Positions 52,917 through 61,608 of a stretch of 64,000 nucleotides of DNA are shown one piece after another (within the stretch, counting starts at the first letter, position 1; every line of letters begins with the position of its first letter). The position numbers and the translations under genes are program-made. The notes below the pieces were generated by a model. It had not been told where the DNA came from and did not search any database. It was given only the letters and a program-made list of their open reading frames with translations. Source of the stretch: Mixta mediterraneensis (lineage in GTDB: Bacteria; Pseudomonadota; Gammaproteobacteria; Enterobacterales; Enterobacteriaceae); contig NZ_JACFXY010000006.1 of assembly GCF_014946725.1 (NCBI RefSeq), positions 1 to 64,000 on the forward strand, in the 5' to 3' direction.

Positions 52917-53137
52917 GTGTCTTCTCCTGTTATTCGACAAAATGTTATCCACGCTAACTGCGTGCTGATACAAAAAGTAGAAGATGTCTCTGTAAGAGGG
53001 AGAGCAGCAACTGAGGCGGCGCAAGGCCAACTCGGGGACAAGAAGGTCGATCCAAACACCACACCGTTTTGATAAGTCACGCTCCTAAAACGTTCACGTT
53101 TTGCTGACAACACCTTCTTATTAAGAACATCATCAGG

Positions 53138-53148
53138 TTAAGTGTAGA
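53138..53148 (-). promoter_or_regulatory. Sigma-S type -10 for otsBA
   Basis: On the minus strand TCTACACTTAA is an exact match to the extended sigma-S -10 pattern KCTAYRCTTAA. It predicts a start near 53131 and a leader of about 215 nt before otsB; otsBA is a known sigma-S target in E. coli. Confidence 0.78.
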
Positions 53149-53402
53149 CGTAAAAGCAGTTCCAGCCAGAAATATGCAGGTGTCGTGCCAGCGGTTACGT
53201 TTAATTTAAACGCTTCTCACATGACTGCCGCTTCACTCAAATCGCCCAGTACAGAAAGTTATGCCGTTCCCCCGCCTCATTCCAGGTCTGTGTAGAACGC
53301 TAATCCTCATGCCACACTAATCACAACTTATCCAGGCCGCTCCGCTGCTTTTTTTCTGGCTTCTACACTTAATGGTTAAGTTCTAATCAAAGGAGAGCGA
53401 CC

Positions 53403-53969
53403 ATGAGTCAACGCATGCACAAATATACCTTCCCTGTTAGCAAAGCACGTAAATACCTGGAACCCGGCCCTGTGCTGCTGCTGAGTTCGCAGTTTGAGGA
53501 TCAGAACGATATTATGACGCTCGGCTGGCATACCGTTCTGGAATTTTCCCCCTCGCTGGTGGGGTGTATGATTGCCAGCAATCCCTTCAGTCACGAGCTG
53601 ATCCGCAATAGCGGGCAATGCGTGTTAAATTTGCCTACCGCCGATCTCATCGATAAGGTTGTTGCCATTGGTAATAGTCATGGCGACAAGCTGGATAAAT
53701 TTACTTCATTTGGACTGACGGCTGAGCCGGCACACAGCGTCGGTGCGCCACTGATTGCCGAATGTTATGCCAGCTTTGAGTGTCAGCTGTACGACGATTC
53801 AATGGTCGATAATTACAACCTGTTTATCTTTGAAATCGTAAAAGCGCATGTGGCAGAACAGCCCGAATTTCCGACTACGCTGCACTATACCGGCGAAGGC
53901 CGCTTTACCGTCATGGGCGACAAACTGCTGGATAAGAGCAAAGACTTTAAGCCTGAGATGCTGATTTAG
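53403..53969 (+). CDS. Flavin reductase-like (FMN-binding split barrel) protein
   Basis: A 188-residue member of the flavin reductase-like family. The pattern PVLLLSSQFEDQNDIMTLGW, then SPSLVGCMIASNPFSHELIR and LNLPTADLIDKVVAIG, is the usual split-barrel FMN site arrangement. Such proteins reduce flavin or act as NAD(P)H-flavin oxidoreductases, but many have no known substrate. It has a good AAGGAGAG ribosome site and lies 60 bp ahead of msrA on the same strand, so the two may share a transcript and a redox role. Not recognised as a named gene. Confidence 0.82.
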   Translation: MSQRMHKYTFPVSKARKYLEPGPVLLLSSQFEDQNDIMTLGWHTVLEFSPSLVGCMIASNPFSHELIRNSGQCVLNLPTADLIDKVVAIGNSHGDKLDKFTSFGLTAEPAHSVGAPLIAECYASFECQLYDDSMVDNYNLFIFEIVKAHVAEQPEFPTTLHYTGEGRFTVMGDKLLDKSKDFKPEMLI

Positions 53970-54029
53970 TTGAAAACGCCCGAACGTGTCCCCACCTTTT
54001 TCCTTTCGACCTGACAGGAGTAAAGCATT

Positions 54030-54563
54030 ATGACAATCGAATATGCAGTAATCGCAGGGGGCTGTTTCTGGTGCACCGAGGCGGTATTTAAGGATGTGAC
54101 AGGCGTGGAGTCGGTTGAAAGCGGTTATACCGGCGGCGCACGCCCGAATTCGACTTATGAGCAAGTGTGCAGCGGAGCAACTGGTCATGCGGAAGCGATT
54201 CGTATTGGTTTCGATCCCGAGCAGGTGAGCTACGGAGACTTGCTGGATATAAGTTTTGTCACCCACGATCCCACGCAGCTCAACCGTCAGGGTAATGATG
54301 TGGGCACGCAATATCGCTCAGCAATTTTTCCGGCAAACGCTGAGCAGGAAGCTGAGGCTCGTGCAGCCATTGAACGTGCGCAGGCCGACCATTCCGTGCC
54401 TGTGGTGACCACCATTGAGCCGCTAAAAGCGTGGTATCCGGCGGAAGATTATCACCAGGATTACTGGGACGGCGCGGGTCAGCGCAATGGATATTGTCTG
54501 GCCGTTATCCCACCAAAATTGCAAAAGCTACGTAAAAGCTTTGCCAATAAAGTTAAAAGCTAA
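54030..54563 (+). CDS. msrA: Peptide methionine-S-sulfoxide reductase A
   Basis: A 177-residue MsrA. The catalytic Cys12 lies in [12 protein letters not shown], and [37 protein letters not shown] and YHQDYW follow as in the family. It reduces the S-epimer of methionine sulfoxide in oxidised proteins. It belongs to the shorter GCFWC type, unlike the 212-residue E. coli MsrA (GCFWG), so this is probably a second or different MsrA lineage. Cys15 may act as resolving cysteine. Confidence 0.92.
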   Translation: MTIEYAVIAGGCFWCTEAVFKDVTGVESVESGYTGGARPNSTYEQVCSGATGHAEAIRIGFDPEQVSYGDLLDISFVTHDPTQLNRQGNDVGTQYRSAIFPANAEQEAEARAAIERAQADHSVPVVTTIEPLKAWYPAEDYHQDYWDGAGQRNGYCLAVIPPKLQKLRKSFANKVKS

Positions 54564-54584
54564 GTCTACACGCGCTTTCCCTGA

Positions 54585-54628
54585 CTGAACCTCGCGACTG
54601 AATGGTATGTTCAGGTTTCGAGGTTCAG
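54585..54628. repeat. Long inverted repeat between msrA and phoA
   Basis: CTGAACCTCG (54585-54594) is repeated inverted as CGAGGTTCAG (54619-54628), 10 bp perfect with a 24-base loop. It lies between the converging msrA and phoA stops and may act as a terminator for msrA, although no T-run follows. Confidence 0.6.
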
Positions 54629-54687
54629 CTCAGCCTGCAGAAAGAGAGTGAAATGCGTGTCAGCACGCTCTGGTTTATTCCTTCCCT

Positions 54688-56094
54688 TTACTTCAGCGCC
54701 ATCGCATCACGTAGCGTAAAGAACAGATCGGTTTGATCGGTTAATCCCACGACATTTGCCGCATGCGGCCCATAAGCTGCAACACGTAGCTGTGACCCGG
54801 TGTGCGCCTGAAAATCTCCTTCCGCGTTGCCATAGCTGATTGTCATTACCGCGCCATCCCGGGTGTTCAATGCCTGTGTTAAGCCTGGCGCCTTCGTACC
54901 GTTTTCGACAATCTGGCTGCTGTGCGCATGGTCAGCAGTGACTACCACCAGCGTATTGCCATCCTGGCGTGCAAATGCCAGAGCCTGTTGAACCGCTTCA
55001 TCCAGATCGACCGTTTCACCAATTTGACCGCACGGGTTCGCCGCATGATCCTGCTTATCAATCGATGCGCCCTCTACCTGTAAGAAAAATCCATTTTTAT
55101 TGTCCTTCAGAAGATCGATCGCCTTTGAGGTCATCTGCGCCAGCGTTGGCGTAGCAAGCGGACGATTTTTATTCACTTCGCAGGTTACAACCGGCTTGTC
55201 CAGATTGCCGTGGTAACTGGCTTTCGGTCCTTGCCAGCGCACCGGCATATTACCCGACGCAAACAGCCCCAGCAGCGGTTTTTGCTGATTAGCGACGCTA
55301 ATCGCGTTAAGACTCTGCCAGTTATTAACCCATTGATAACCCAGCGCCTGCGCCTGTTCCTTCAGCGTTTTTCCTTGATAATTTCCGGCTTTTGCCACTT
55401 CGTCAAAACTTTTGCTGCCACCGCCCAGCGTAACGTCAGGACGGGTTTTCAGCATCTGCTCGGTGATCGAGCCTTTGCCACCCTGCTCTAACGCGTTGGC
55501 TGGGCAAAGTTCGCTGGTTTTTTCCGGACCATAGCATTTACGCGCCGTCACATGTGCCACCAGTGCGGCTGGCGTAGCGTCCTGCAGTTCTGCTGTCGTC
55601 ACGTTACCCGTAGCCTTCCCGGCCGCTTTTGCCAGCTCCAGCAGGGACTGTTGATCTTCACCCTCCACATCTACGCTAATCGCGCCGTTATAGCTTTTGG
55701 TGCCGGTTGCCCATGCTGTCGCGGAAGCAGCCGAGTCAGTGACATAATTAGGTTTGTGCGTTTTTTTATCTAATGAATAGTGGGTGTATTGCCCGGTCAG
55801 CGGCAGCGCATCAATCCCTTTAAAAAAACCGCCTGCGCCTTCTGCTACGTTACGCGCAGCGGTGATTTCAGCATCACCCATGCCATCACCAATTAGCAAA
55901 ATGACGTTTTTTGCCGTGGTATTACTTAATGAAGCCTTTAATGCTTCTGTCTGATCGGCCGCCAGGCGACGCGCACCGCCATGCTGGCTGAGGTCACCGT
56001 GAGCGGCACGGTTATAGTCGTCTGCCCTGGCGATGGCCGACGTGGCGATTAAACTGACGAGCAAGGAAACGGTAAAAAGCGGCGCCTGTTTCAT
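54688..56094 (-). CDS. phoA: Alkaline phosphatase PhoA
   Basis: A 468-residue periplasmic phosphatase (E. coli 471) that releases phosphate from esters during phosphate starvation. A signal peptide (1 to about 25, ending AIARA) is followed by metal motif [12 protein letters not shown], the nucleophilic serine in [15 protein letters not shown], two cysteine pairs (for example [11 protein letters not shown]) for disulfides, and [11 protein letters not shown] with zinc-binding residues. ATG 56094 ([12 protein letters not shown]) has AAGGAG upstream. Tandem Pho boxes precede it. Confidence 0.94.
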   Translation of the reverse strand: MKQAPLFTVSLLVSLIATSAIARADDYNRAAHGDLSQHGGARRLAADQTEALKASLSNTTAKNVILLIGDGMGDAEITAARNVAEGAGGFFKGIDALPLTGQYTHYSLDKKTHKPNYVTDSAASATAWATGTKSYNGAISVDVEGEDQQSLLELAKAAGKATGNVTTAELQDATPAALVAHVTARKCYGPEKTSELCPANALEQGGKGSITEQMLKTRPDVTLGGGSKSFDEVAKAGNYQGKTLKEQAQALGYQWVNNWQSLNAISVANQQKPLLGLFASGNMPVRWQGPKASYHGNLDKPVVTCEVNKNRPLATPTLAQMTSKAIDLLKDNKNGFFLQVEGASIDKQDHAANPCGQIGETVDLDEAVQQALAFARQDGNTLVVVTADHAHSSQIVENGTKAPGLTQALNTRDGAVMTISYGNAEGDFQAHTGSQLRVAAYGPHAANVVGLTDQTDLFFTLRDAMALK

Positions 56095-56156
56095 TCTGTC
56101 ACTCCTTATTAACAATAATTACCAAGGGTTTCAGGCAATAAGTTTGCGACAGTTCG

Positions 56157-56196
56157 GTGAGCATTTTGAGTCAGCTTGATTTCATTTTGATGACGA
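56157..56196 (-). promoter_or_regulatory. Tandem Pho boxes upstream of phoA
   Basis: On the minus strand TCGTCATCAAAATGAAAT (56179-56196) and CTGACTCAAAATGCTCAC (56157-56174) match the Pho box CTGTCATAAAACTGTCAT at 12 and 11 of 18 positions. They are exactly 22 bp apart, the usual spacing for tandem PhoB sites, and lie 63-102 bp before the start codon. Confidence 0.6.
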
Positions 56197-56270
56197 AACC
56201 AGCAACCTGTGCAGCACGAAAGCGATTCGTTCAGTGCTTAAACGAATAGAAAAAAAGAGAAAAATAGTGC

Positions 56271-56299
56271 TTGACCGTTTTCAGCCGGGTCCCTATAGT
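56271..56299 (+). promoter_or_regulatory. Promoter of the tRNA-Ser gene
   Basis: TTGACC, 17 bases, TATAGT, followed by the GC-rich discriminator AGCGCCCC. This is a strong sigma-70 promoter with a stringent-type discriminator, about 40 bp before the tRNA. Confidence 0.88.
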
Positions 56300-56338
56300 A
56301 GCGCCCCGTTGACCCAGCAAGGTCAGCAAAAAATTTGT

Positions 56339-56426
56339 GGTGAGGTGTCCGAGTGGCTGAAGGAGCACGCCTGGAAAGTGTGTATACGGCAACGTATCGA
56401 GGGTTCGAATCCCTCCCTCACCGCCA
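56339..56426 (+). tRNA. tRNA-Ser (GGA anticodon)
   Basis: The 88-base sequence folds as a class II tRNA: acceptor GGTGAGG/CCTCACC, D-arm with GTGGCTGAAGGA, anticodon loop CTGGAAA with anticodon GGA, a long variable arm (GTGTATACGGCAACGTATC) and the T-arm GGGTTCGAATCCC, ending in encoded GCCA. It is nearly identical to E. coli serW/serX, reading UCC and UCU. Its 3' 18 bases are repeated 182 bp downstream. Confidence 0.97.
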
Positions 56427-56537
56427 TAAATTTCAGAGAAATGCCTGAATTCACGTTCAGGCATTTTTTATGCCTGTTCTCCTGAGAGGGAGGATGAGAA
56501 TCCTCGTCAGGGTTCGACAAAACGGCAGGACCGCCGT
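56409..56537 (+). repeat. Direct repeat copy 1 (tRNA-Ser 3' end plus terminator)
   Basis: 129 bp beginning inside the tRNA T-arm (ATCCCTCCCTCACCGCCA), continuing through the terminator and an AACGGCAGGACCGCCGT palindrome. The second copy at 56591-56719 differs at three positions. Confidence 0.93.
56441..56469 (+). terminator. tRNA-Ser terminator
   Basis: ATGCCTGAA/TTCAGGCAT with loop TTCACG followed by TTTTTTA, 15 bp past the mature tRNA end. Confidence 0.93.
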
Positions 56538-56590
56538 TTTGCATGGCCGGAGGCCACCCCCAGGGCGAGCGCCAGGGACGGCGCGAGTAT

Positions 56591-56719
56591 ATCCCTCCCT
56601 CACCGCCATAAATTTCAGAGAAATGCCTGAATTCACGTTCAGGCATTTTTTATGCCTGTTCTTCTGAGAGGGAGGGTGAGAACCCTCGTCAGGGTTCGAC
56701 AAAACGGCAGGACCGCCGT
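56591..56719 (+). repeat. Direct repeat copy 2 (truncated tRNA-Ser 3' end plus terminator)
   Basis: Second copy of the 129-bp unit at an offset of exactly 182 bp, holding only the last 18 bases of the tRNA, so it is not a tRNA gene. A GC-rich 53-bp spacer (56538-56590) separates the copies. It carries a second terminator hairpin at 56623-56651. Confidence 0.93.
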
Positions 56720-56745
56720 AAAAAACCCGGCCAAAGCCGGGTTTT
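56720..56745 (-). terminator. phoH rho-independent terminator
   Basis: On the minus strand CCCGGC/GCCGGG with loop TTTG followed by TTTTTT, 20 bp after the phoH stop and directly next to repeat copy 2. Confidence 0.92.
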
Positions 56746-56765
56746 AGAGTCATCAATGTAAAAGA

Positions 56766-57554
56766 TTAACTGTAAGCATGCAGTGTACGCTGGCAGAGCG
56801 CTGAACGCACATAATCCTCTTTGCCGAAACGGACAATGCCAACCATCTCGTCCTCTTCGAAACGCGCCAGCGCGTCTGCGAGACCGGAAGGCACCCCAGC
56901 GGGCAAGTCGCACTGGGTAATATCACCGTTAACGATTACCGTGACGTTTTCGCCAAGGCGTGTCAGGAACATTTTCATCTGCGCGGCGGTAACGTTTTGC
57001 GCCTCATCCAGAATAACTACCGCATTTTCAAAGGTGCGTCCGCGCATATAAGCGAAGGGCGCAATCTCCACCTTGGCGATTTCTGGACGCAGACAATATT
57101 GCATAAAAGATGCGCCAAGACGTTTAACCAGAATGTCGTAAACCGGTCGGAAGTACGGAGCGAATTTCTCGGCGATGTCGCCGGGAAGAAATCCCAGATC
57201 CTCATCCGCCTGTAGCACCGGGCGCGTAACAATAATCCTGTCGATGTCCTTATTAATCAGGGATTCAGCCGCTTTCGCAGCACTGATCCAGGTTTTACCG
57301 CAGCCGGCTTCCCCGGTTGCAAAGATCAGCTGTTTCATTTCTATGGCGTTGAGATAGTGCGCCTGAGCTTCATTTCGAGCTTCAATCGGCGCCCGGTCAC
57401 GCACATCGCGCGCCATGCCAATCGAATCTAACCCACCCATTTGCACCAGCGAAGTGACCGATTCTTCTTCACGCTGACGATGACTGCGAGAGTCATTGCG
57501 AAGCACTCGTCTTGCTTCTCGACGCGCTTTGATCACTGCTTTCTGTCTTCCCAT
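56766..57554 (-). CDS. phoH: PhoH-family ATPase
   Basis: A 262-residue P-loop protein that matches the conserved body of E. coli PhoH (MGRQKAVIKARREARRVLRN to QRTLHAYS). Walker A is GEAGCGKTW (about 80-88) and Walker B VVILDEAQN; TRPVLQADEDLGFLPGD is a family hallmark. PhoH is phosphate-starvation induced in E. coli and is an ATP-binding, probably RNA-related protein. The annotated E. coli form is longer at the N-terminus; here ATG 57554 has AAGGTG upstream and no longer frame is needed. It is beside efeUOB as in E. coli. Confidence 0.93.
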   Translation of the reverse strand: MGRQKAVIKARREARRVLRNDSRSHRQREEESVTSLVQMGGLDSIGMARDVRDRAPIEARNEAQAHYLNAIEMKQLIFATGEAGCGKTWISAAKAAESLINKDIDRIIVTRPVLQADEDLGFLPGDIAEKFAPYFRPVYDILVKRLGASFMQYCLRPEIAKVEIAPFAYMRGRTFENAVVILDEAQNVTAAQMKMFLTRLGENVTVIVNGDITQCDLPAGVPSGLADALARFEEDEMVGIVRFGKEDYVRSALCQRTLHAYS

Positions 57555-57673
57555 AGTGGCACCTTACAGTTGGTTTCATTTCCCGCAGGGTTGTTGATCC
57601 ATTGCGATTACGTGAACGCTTTAGAGGTTTTGTTTGGCTTCCTTGTAAGCCGTGATGAGCCATGAGAATGGAG

Positions 57674-57701
57674 ATACAGCAGCACGACAGCTCTGCTGTA
57701 T
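57674..57701. repeat. Inverted repeat in the phoH leader
   Basis: ATACAGCAG/CTGCTGTAT, 9 bp perfect with a 10-base loop, about 120 bp upstream of the phoH start. It could fold in the 5' leader or bind a regulator. Confidence 0.55.
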
Positions 57702-58073
57702 ACCGGGTAATAAAGAGTTCGATTTGGCGTGAAATACGTTTGAAGGGATGGAGTTCAAGGGGAAAAATCCCCTCGCAACGGCTTGCGATAAGGTGACTAA
57801 ATTTAACTGTCCGTATAAGGTTCGACTCATGCGCGAACTCCAGTGTGATACATCAACACGTCTGATTACGCTTAAGGATTAAATTGCATCATCTTCGTGT
57901 GGGTTTGCAACTCTAATTTTACCTGACGCCAAAGAATTTGCGTAATCCGGCATTAAAGTTACATCCGCTTACTCTCAAATATCCAGTTATTTCAACCAGT
58001 TAATTTATTAGAATTGACTGAAAAAGATTCAGAGAAGCCGCAACAAGCTATTTGGCTACTGTCTGACAACGGT

Positions 58074-58115
58074 AAAAAAAAGCGCAACCTTCGTTTGATA
58101 GTACCACCGAAGGTT
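58074..58115 (-). terminator. efeUOB operon terminator
   Basis: On the minus strand AACCTTCG/CGAAGGTT with a 14-base loop, then GCGC and TTTTTTTT, directly past the efeB stop. Confidence 0.8.
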
Positions 58116-58129
58116 TGGATGAAATTTAA

Positions 58130-59404
58130 TCAGGCTTCGAGTAACGATTGCGCTAAATAATGTTTTTCATCGGCAACGCCGGGCAAAACATAGAAATATC
58201 CACCGCCAATAGGACGAATATATTCTTCCAGCGCTTCGCCATTCAGACGTTTCTGCACCGTAATAAAACCTTTTTCTAAATCATGCTGATAGCAAACGAA
58301 TAGCAAGCCCATTTCTAACTGGCCGGAAGCAGAAATGCCCGCTGAATAGCTGTAACCGCGACGCAGCATCAAACTGCTGGCCGTTTCGGCAGTGCGTGGG
58401 TTCGCCAGACGAATATGTGCATCCAGCGCGATAATTTCGCCGTCCGGATCGCGCCTGTAATCCGGCACATCGCGTTCGTGTTTCATGCCCAGCGGCGCCC
58501 CGCTCAACTTCTCACGTCCAAAAATCATTTGCTGCTCACCCAGCGGCGTGCGATCCCACATTTCAACGTGAAAACGGATAATGCGCACCGCCTGATAGCT
58601 GCCATTATGCGCCCATGCCGGTTCATCCTGATCGCCGGTGACCCACAGCACCTGCTTCATTAATGCCTCATTATGGGTATCAGGGTTGGCGGTGCCATCT
58701 TTGAAACCGAGCAGATTAATCGGTGTTTCCTGGCCGAGGCTGCGCGCGGCATGTTCGGAAATAAAACCTTCACGCCGCCAGCGTACGCCTAATAAATCGG
58801 GCATATGCTTGATAATATCGCGCAACGCATGGATCACCGTGCCTTGTGTATTGGCGCAAATCTGTAACAGCAGGTCGCCGTGACAAAAACTGGCATCAAG
58901 CGAATCATTAGGAAAACGTTGCATCGGTTGCAGCTTTTTCGGCTTGTGGGGCGCTAAACCGTAACGCTCATCAAACAGCGAGGCGCCAACCGACACGGTA
59001 ATGGTGAGATTATCGGGGGCAATTTCTGCGCCGAGAATGCCTGAATCCATCGGTGGGAGCTGTGGATTGGTTACCCGTGGCGCGGATCCGCCCCTGGTCA
59101 GAAAGGCAATGCGCTGAGTCAGCAGTCTGAACAGGCGCTCAACATCGGCTTTATCGCTGGCTAACAGGTCAAACGCCACCAGCATCATTGACGCCTGCTG
59201 CGGAGTGATAATGCCCGCCTGATGTGTGCCGTAAAAAGGCTGCCTCTGCTGACGCGCATCGGGTGTAACCGTGCCGGGTGAAAAGTTGTCAGCCGCAGCC
59301 TGAAATGGACAGCCGCCACTCAGGGCAGCCGCGCCGCCCAGTAGTCCTAACCCTTTAAGTAAACGACGACGCGCGGGTTGCGCGTCATCCTGCTGCTGGC
59401 TCAT
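58130..59404 (-). CDS. efeB: Deferrochelatase/dye-decolorising peroxidase EfeB
   Basis: A 424-residue Tat-exported DyP-type heme peroxidase (E. coli EfeB/YcdB 423). The twin-arginine signal [18 protein letters not shown] lies at about 11-28; the distal aspartate is in [12 protein letters not shown], and the proximal-heme region with conserved His and Arg ([19 protein letters not shown]) follows. It is proposed to oxidise ferrous iron or remove iron from heme for EfeUO. It is the last gene of efeUOB, 2 bp after efeO. Confidence 0.95.
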   Translation of the reverse strand: MSQQQDDAQPARRRLLKGLGLLGGAAALSGGCPFQAAADNFSPGTVTPDARQQRQPFYGTHQAGIITPQQASMMLVAFDLLASDKADVERLFRLLTQRIAFLTRGGSAPRVTNPQLPPMDSGILGAEIAPDNLTITVSVGASLFDERYGLAPHKPKKLQPMQRFPNDSLDASFCHGDLLLQICANTQGTVIHALRDIIKHMPDLLGVRWRREGFISEHAARSLGQETPINLLGFKDGTANPDTHNEALMKQVLWVTGDQDEPAWAHNGSYQAVRIIRFHVEMWDRTPLGEQQMIFGREKLSGAPLGMKHERDVPDYRRDPDGEIIALDAHIRLANPRTAETASSLMLRRGYSYSAGISASGQLEMGLLFVCYQHDLEKGFITVQKRLNGEALEEYIRPIGGGYFYVLPGVADEKHYLAQSLLEA

Positions 59405-59406
59405 GT

Positions 59407-60528
59407 TTAATTAAGACCTAACGTTCCGCGTAATAAAGAGAGATCTTCTGCCAACGCGGTAACAGGACCTTTCAGCGCATTACGGTCAGCTGTGGTTAAT
59501 TTTTCATAGGATTCAAAACCGTCTTTGGTGCGGTATTTGCTAAGAATCGTATCAACTTTTTTGAAGTTAGCCTCCACTTTGGTCAGTAGCTGTGGATTGG
59601 CTTGTTGCACCCTGGGGCGCAGTAGCTCAACAATTTTCTGCGCACCATCAACATTGGCCTGGAAATCCCACAAATCGGTACGGCTGTAACGATCTTCTTC
59701 ACCAGAAATTTTACCTGAAGCCACTTCTTCAATCAGCCCTGCCGCACCGCCAACCACTTTTGCCGGTGGGAAAGCCAGTTCGCTGATGCGGGTTTGCAAC
59801 TCCAGAACGTCTTTATTAAGTTGATCTGCATAGCCTTCCATACCTTTGGTGCTGTTGTCAGCAAACAGCGCTTTTTCGAGGCGGTGGAAGCCAGTGAATT
59901 TAGGATCGTCCGCTTTCTTTTCATAGTCATCTTCACGGGCATCAATACTACCATCAAGGTCAGAGAACAACTCTGCAATCGGTTCGATGCGTTCATAATG
60001 TTGACGCGTCGGCGCAAACAGCGCTCTGGCTTTGTCGATGTCGCCTGCTTTCACCGCAGCGGTAAAGGCCTGCGTACCACTGACCAGTTGTGCGACTTCA
60101 TGAGTGACGTACGCTTTGTATTCGCCAATGGGGCCGACTAACTGCATCAGCTCACCCTTACCGTTCTTCGCGTCCGCCGCTCCGCTCGCTTCAACAATTA
60201 ACTTGCCTTTAGGATTGCTCAACAGGCCGCAGGTCATATCATATTCACCCGCTTCCAGGTTAGCGTTGAGTTTCTGGCTGAAGCCCGGCGCAATATTCTC
60301 GCGTTCTTCTACTACCATCACGCCTTTAAGGATTTCCCACTCCAGCGCTTTCTGACTGTTGTTCTTAATCAGGAACTGAGTTTTACCGGTTTTTACCGTC
60401 AGCGACATGGGCTCACACTGTTTGTCATTCACGCTCACGGTGACCTGGGGTATCGCAGCCGCCGCAGCGGAACCGGAGATGGTCAGCAGCGATGCCAGCA
60501 GCGCCTTACGGCGAAAACGCATTATCAT
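59407..60528 (-). CDS. efeO: Periplasmic iron-uptake protein EfeO
   Basis: A 373-residue secreted protein (E. coli 375). After a signal peptide (about 1-24) come a cupredoxin-like domain (about 28-115, with the metal residues in KQCEPM and [10 protein letters not shown]) and the C-terminal M75 peptidase-like domain with its HXXE motif (FHRLEKALF). It binds iron in the periplasm for transfer to EfeU. ATG 60528 or the ATG two codons later could be used. Confidence 0.95.
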   Translation of the reverse strand: MIMRFRRKALLASLLTISGSAAAAAIPQVTVSVNDKQCEPMSLTVKTGKTQFLIKNNSQKALEWEILKGVMVVEERENIAPGFSQKLNANLEAGEYDMTCGLLSNPKGKLIVEASGAADAKNGKGELMQLVGPIGEYKAYVTHEVAQLVSGTQAFTAAVKAGDIDKARALFAPTRQHYERIEPIAELFSDLDGSIDAREDDYEKKADDPKFTGFHRLEKALFADNSTKGMEGYADQLNKDVLELQTRISELAFPPAKVVGGAAGLIEEVASGKISGEEDRYSRTDLWDFQANVDGAQKIVELLRPRVQQANPQLLTKVEANFKKVDTILSKYRTKDGFESYEKLTTADRNALKGPVTALAEDLSLLRGTLGLN

Positions 60529-60583
60529 GATTCTGTCCCTTTAATGGTCATGGTGAGCGCGACGTGCGCGCCCTGTAAATGGC

Positions 60584-61411
60584 TTAGCGCACGGCGGCTG
60601 AAGATGTCGGACGCGTGGGCGTAAAAAAAAGCAATAAAAACGGTATCAGATAAAGGAAATAGACCGCGACTTCGCTTACGCCTGGCGCTTCCTGATAACC
60701 CAACATGCCTTCCAGTAGGGTGCCGAACAGGGAGTGCGTCGATAAGACATTGCTCAAATCAAAGGCCACGTTCTGAAAGTAATTCCATATGCCGGCCTCA
60801 TGGAAAGCACGAATGGCACCCGCCGCCAGGCCAGCAGCGACAAACAAAATAAACACGCTGGTCCAGCGAAAGAAATACGCCAGGTTGAGGCGAATGCCGC
60901 CCCAGTACAACAACATGCCAGACACCACCGCGGTTACGAGACCAGGCACCGCGCCAGCCGGGGGTGCGTAACCGACGTCCTGCGTAAAAGCGGCCAGCAG
61001 AAAGAACACCGATTCAAGACCTTCGCGTGCCACGGCAAGAAACACCATCATGACCAGCGCAAAGCCGCCTCCGCCAGATTTTGTCAGCGCCTGATCGACC
61101 GCCTGCTCCAGCTCGCCTTTGATATTGCGCGCCACTTTGCGCATCCAAAAAACCATGGTCGTCAGGATCACAACGGCAACCAGCGCGACGATGCCTTCAA
61201 ATAGCTCTTGCTGCTTCTGCGGGAATTCACCGGTGGTTTCATTAATGAAAATACCCAGCGCCAGACACAGCGCGCCGGCAATCACCACGCCTGCCCACAT
61301 GGCCGGAAACCATTGCGTACGCTGCGTGCGTTTCAGGTAGCTGGCGATCAGGCTAACAATCAAGGCCGCTTCTAAACCTTCACGCAGCATGATGAGAAAA
61401 GGAACAAACAT
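60584..61411 (-). CDS. efeU: Ferrous iron permease EfeU
   Basis: A 275-residue OFeT/Ftr1-family permease with seven spans. Both REGLE iron motifs are present: LREGLEAALIV in span 1 and AREGLESVFFL in span 4. The start is ATG 61411 (MFVPFLIMLREG) with AGAGG upstream; a TTG two codons earlier is not favoured. Unlike E. coli K-12, where efeU is frameshifted, the frame here is intact, so the EfeUOB uptake system should work. A Fur box lies about 60 bp upstream. Confidence 0.95.
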   Translation of the reverse strand: MFVPFLIMLREGLEAALIVSLIASYLKRTQRTQWFPAMWAGVVIAGALCLALGIFINETTGEFPQKQQELFEGIVALVAVVILTTMVFWMRKVARNIKGELEQAVDQALTKSGGGGFALVMMVFLAVAREGLESVFFLLAAFTQDVGYAPPAGAVPGLVTAVVSGMLLYWGGIRLNLAYFFRWTSVFILFVAAGLAAGAIRAFHEAGIWNYFQNVAFDLSNVLSTHSLFGTLLEGMLGYQEAPGVSEVAVYFLYLIPFLLLFFTPTRPTSSAAVR

Positions 61412-61470
61412 CAGCAACCTCTTGAATGTTAACCAGCGTCAATAACAGGTAAATTTTCGTAAATATAAAC

Positions 61471-61489
61471 GATACCGATTATCATTATC
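61471..61489 (-). promoter_or_regulatory. Fur box upstream of efeU
   Basis: On the minus strand GATAATGATAATCGGTATC matches the 19-bp Fur consensus GATAATGATAATCATTATC at 17 of 19 positions. It predicts iron repression of efeUOB. Confidence 0.9.
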
Positions 61490-61558
61490 GCCGAACAAAA
61501 AACAAGTTGCCGGAAGAGATTATTTCATCTTTGTGGTGAGAGGCCTGGTAACAGGGCA

Positions 61559-61589
61559 CAAAAAAGCCCGCCTTGCGATAAGGCGGGCT
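61559..61589 (-). terminator. putP rho-independent terminator
   Basis: On the minus strand AGCCCGCCTT/AAGGCGGGCT with a 5-base loop followed by TTTTTT, 20 bp after the putP stop. Confidence 0.92.
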
Positions 61590-61608
61590 GAATAAATTCT
61601 GTTCAGGC

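Larger units (their letters stand above)
57555..58129. other. Non-coding stretch between phoH and efeB
   Basis: 575 bp without a convincing gene. It contains an inverted repeat ATACAGCAG/CTGCTGTAT (57674-57701) in the likely phoH leader and the efeB terminator at its right end. I saw no clear Pho box for phoH. Confidence 0.5.

Noticed and set aside
53087..53102. AAAACG-TTCA-CGTTTT palindrome as a PurR or other operator
   Set aside because: It lies in the otsB leader, differs from the PurR consensus and has no supporting gene context.
56591..56608. Second tRNA-Ser gene
   Set aside because: Only the last 18 bases of the tRNA are repeated; there is no D-arm, anticodon arm or promoter.
56409..56719. 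CRISPR array
   Set aside because: Only two copies of a 129-bp unit with tRNA and terminator content; no short regularly spaced repeats and no cas genes.
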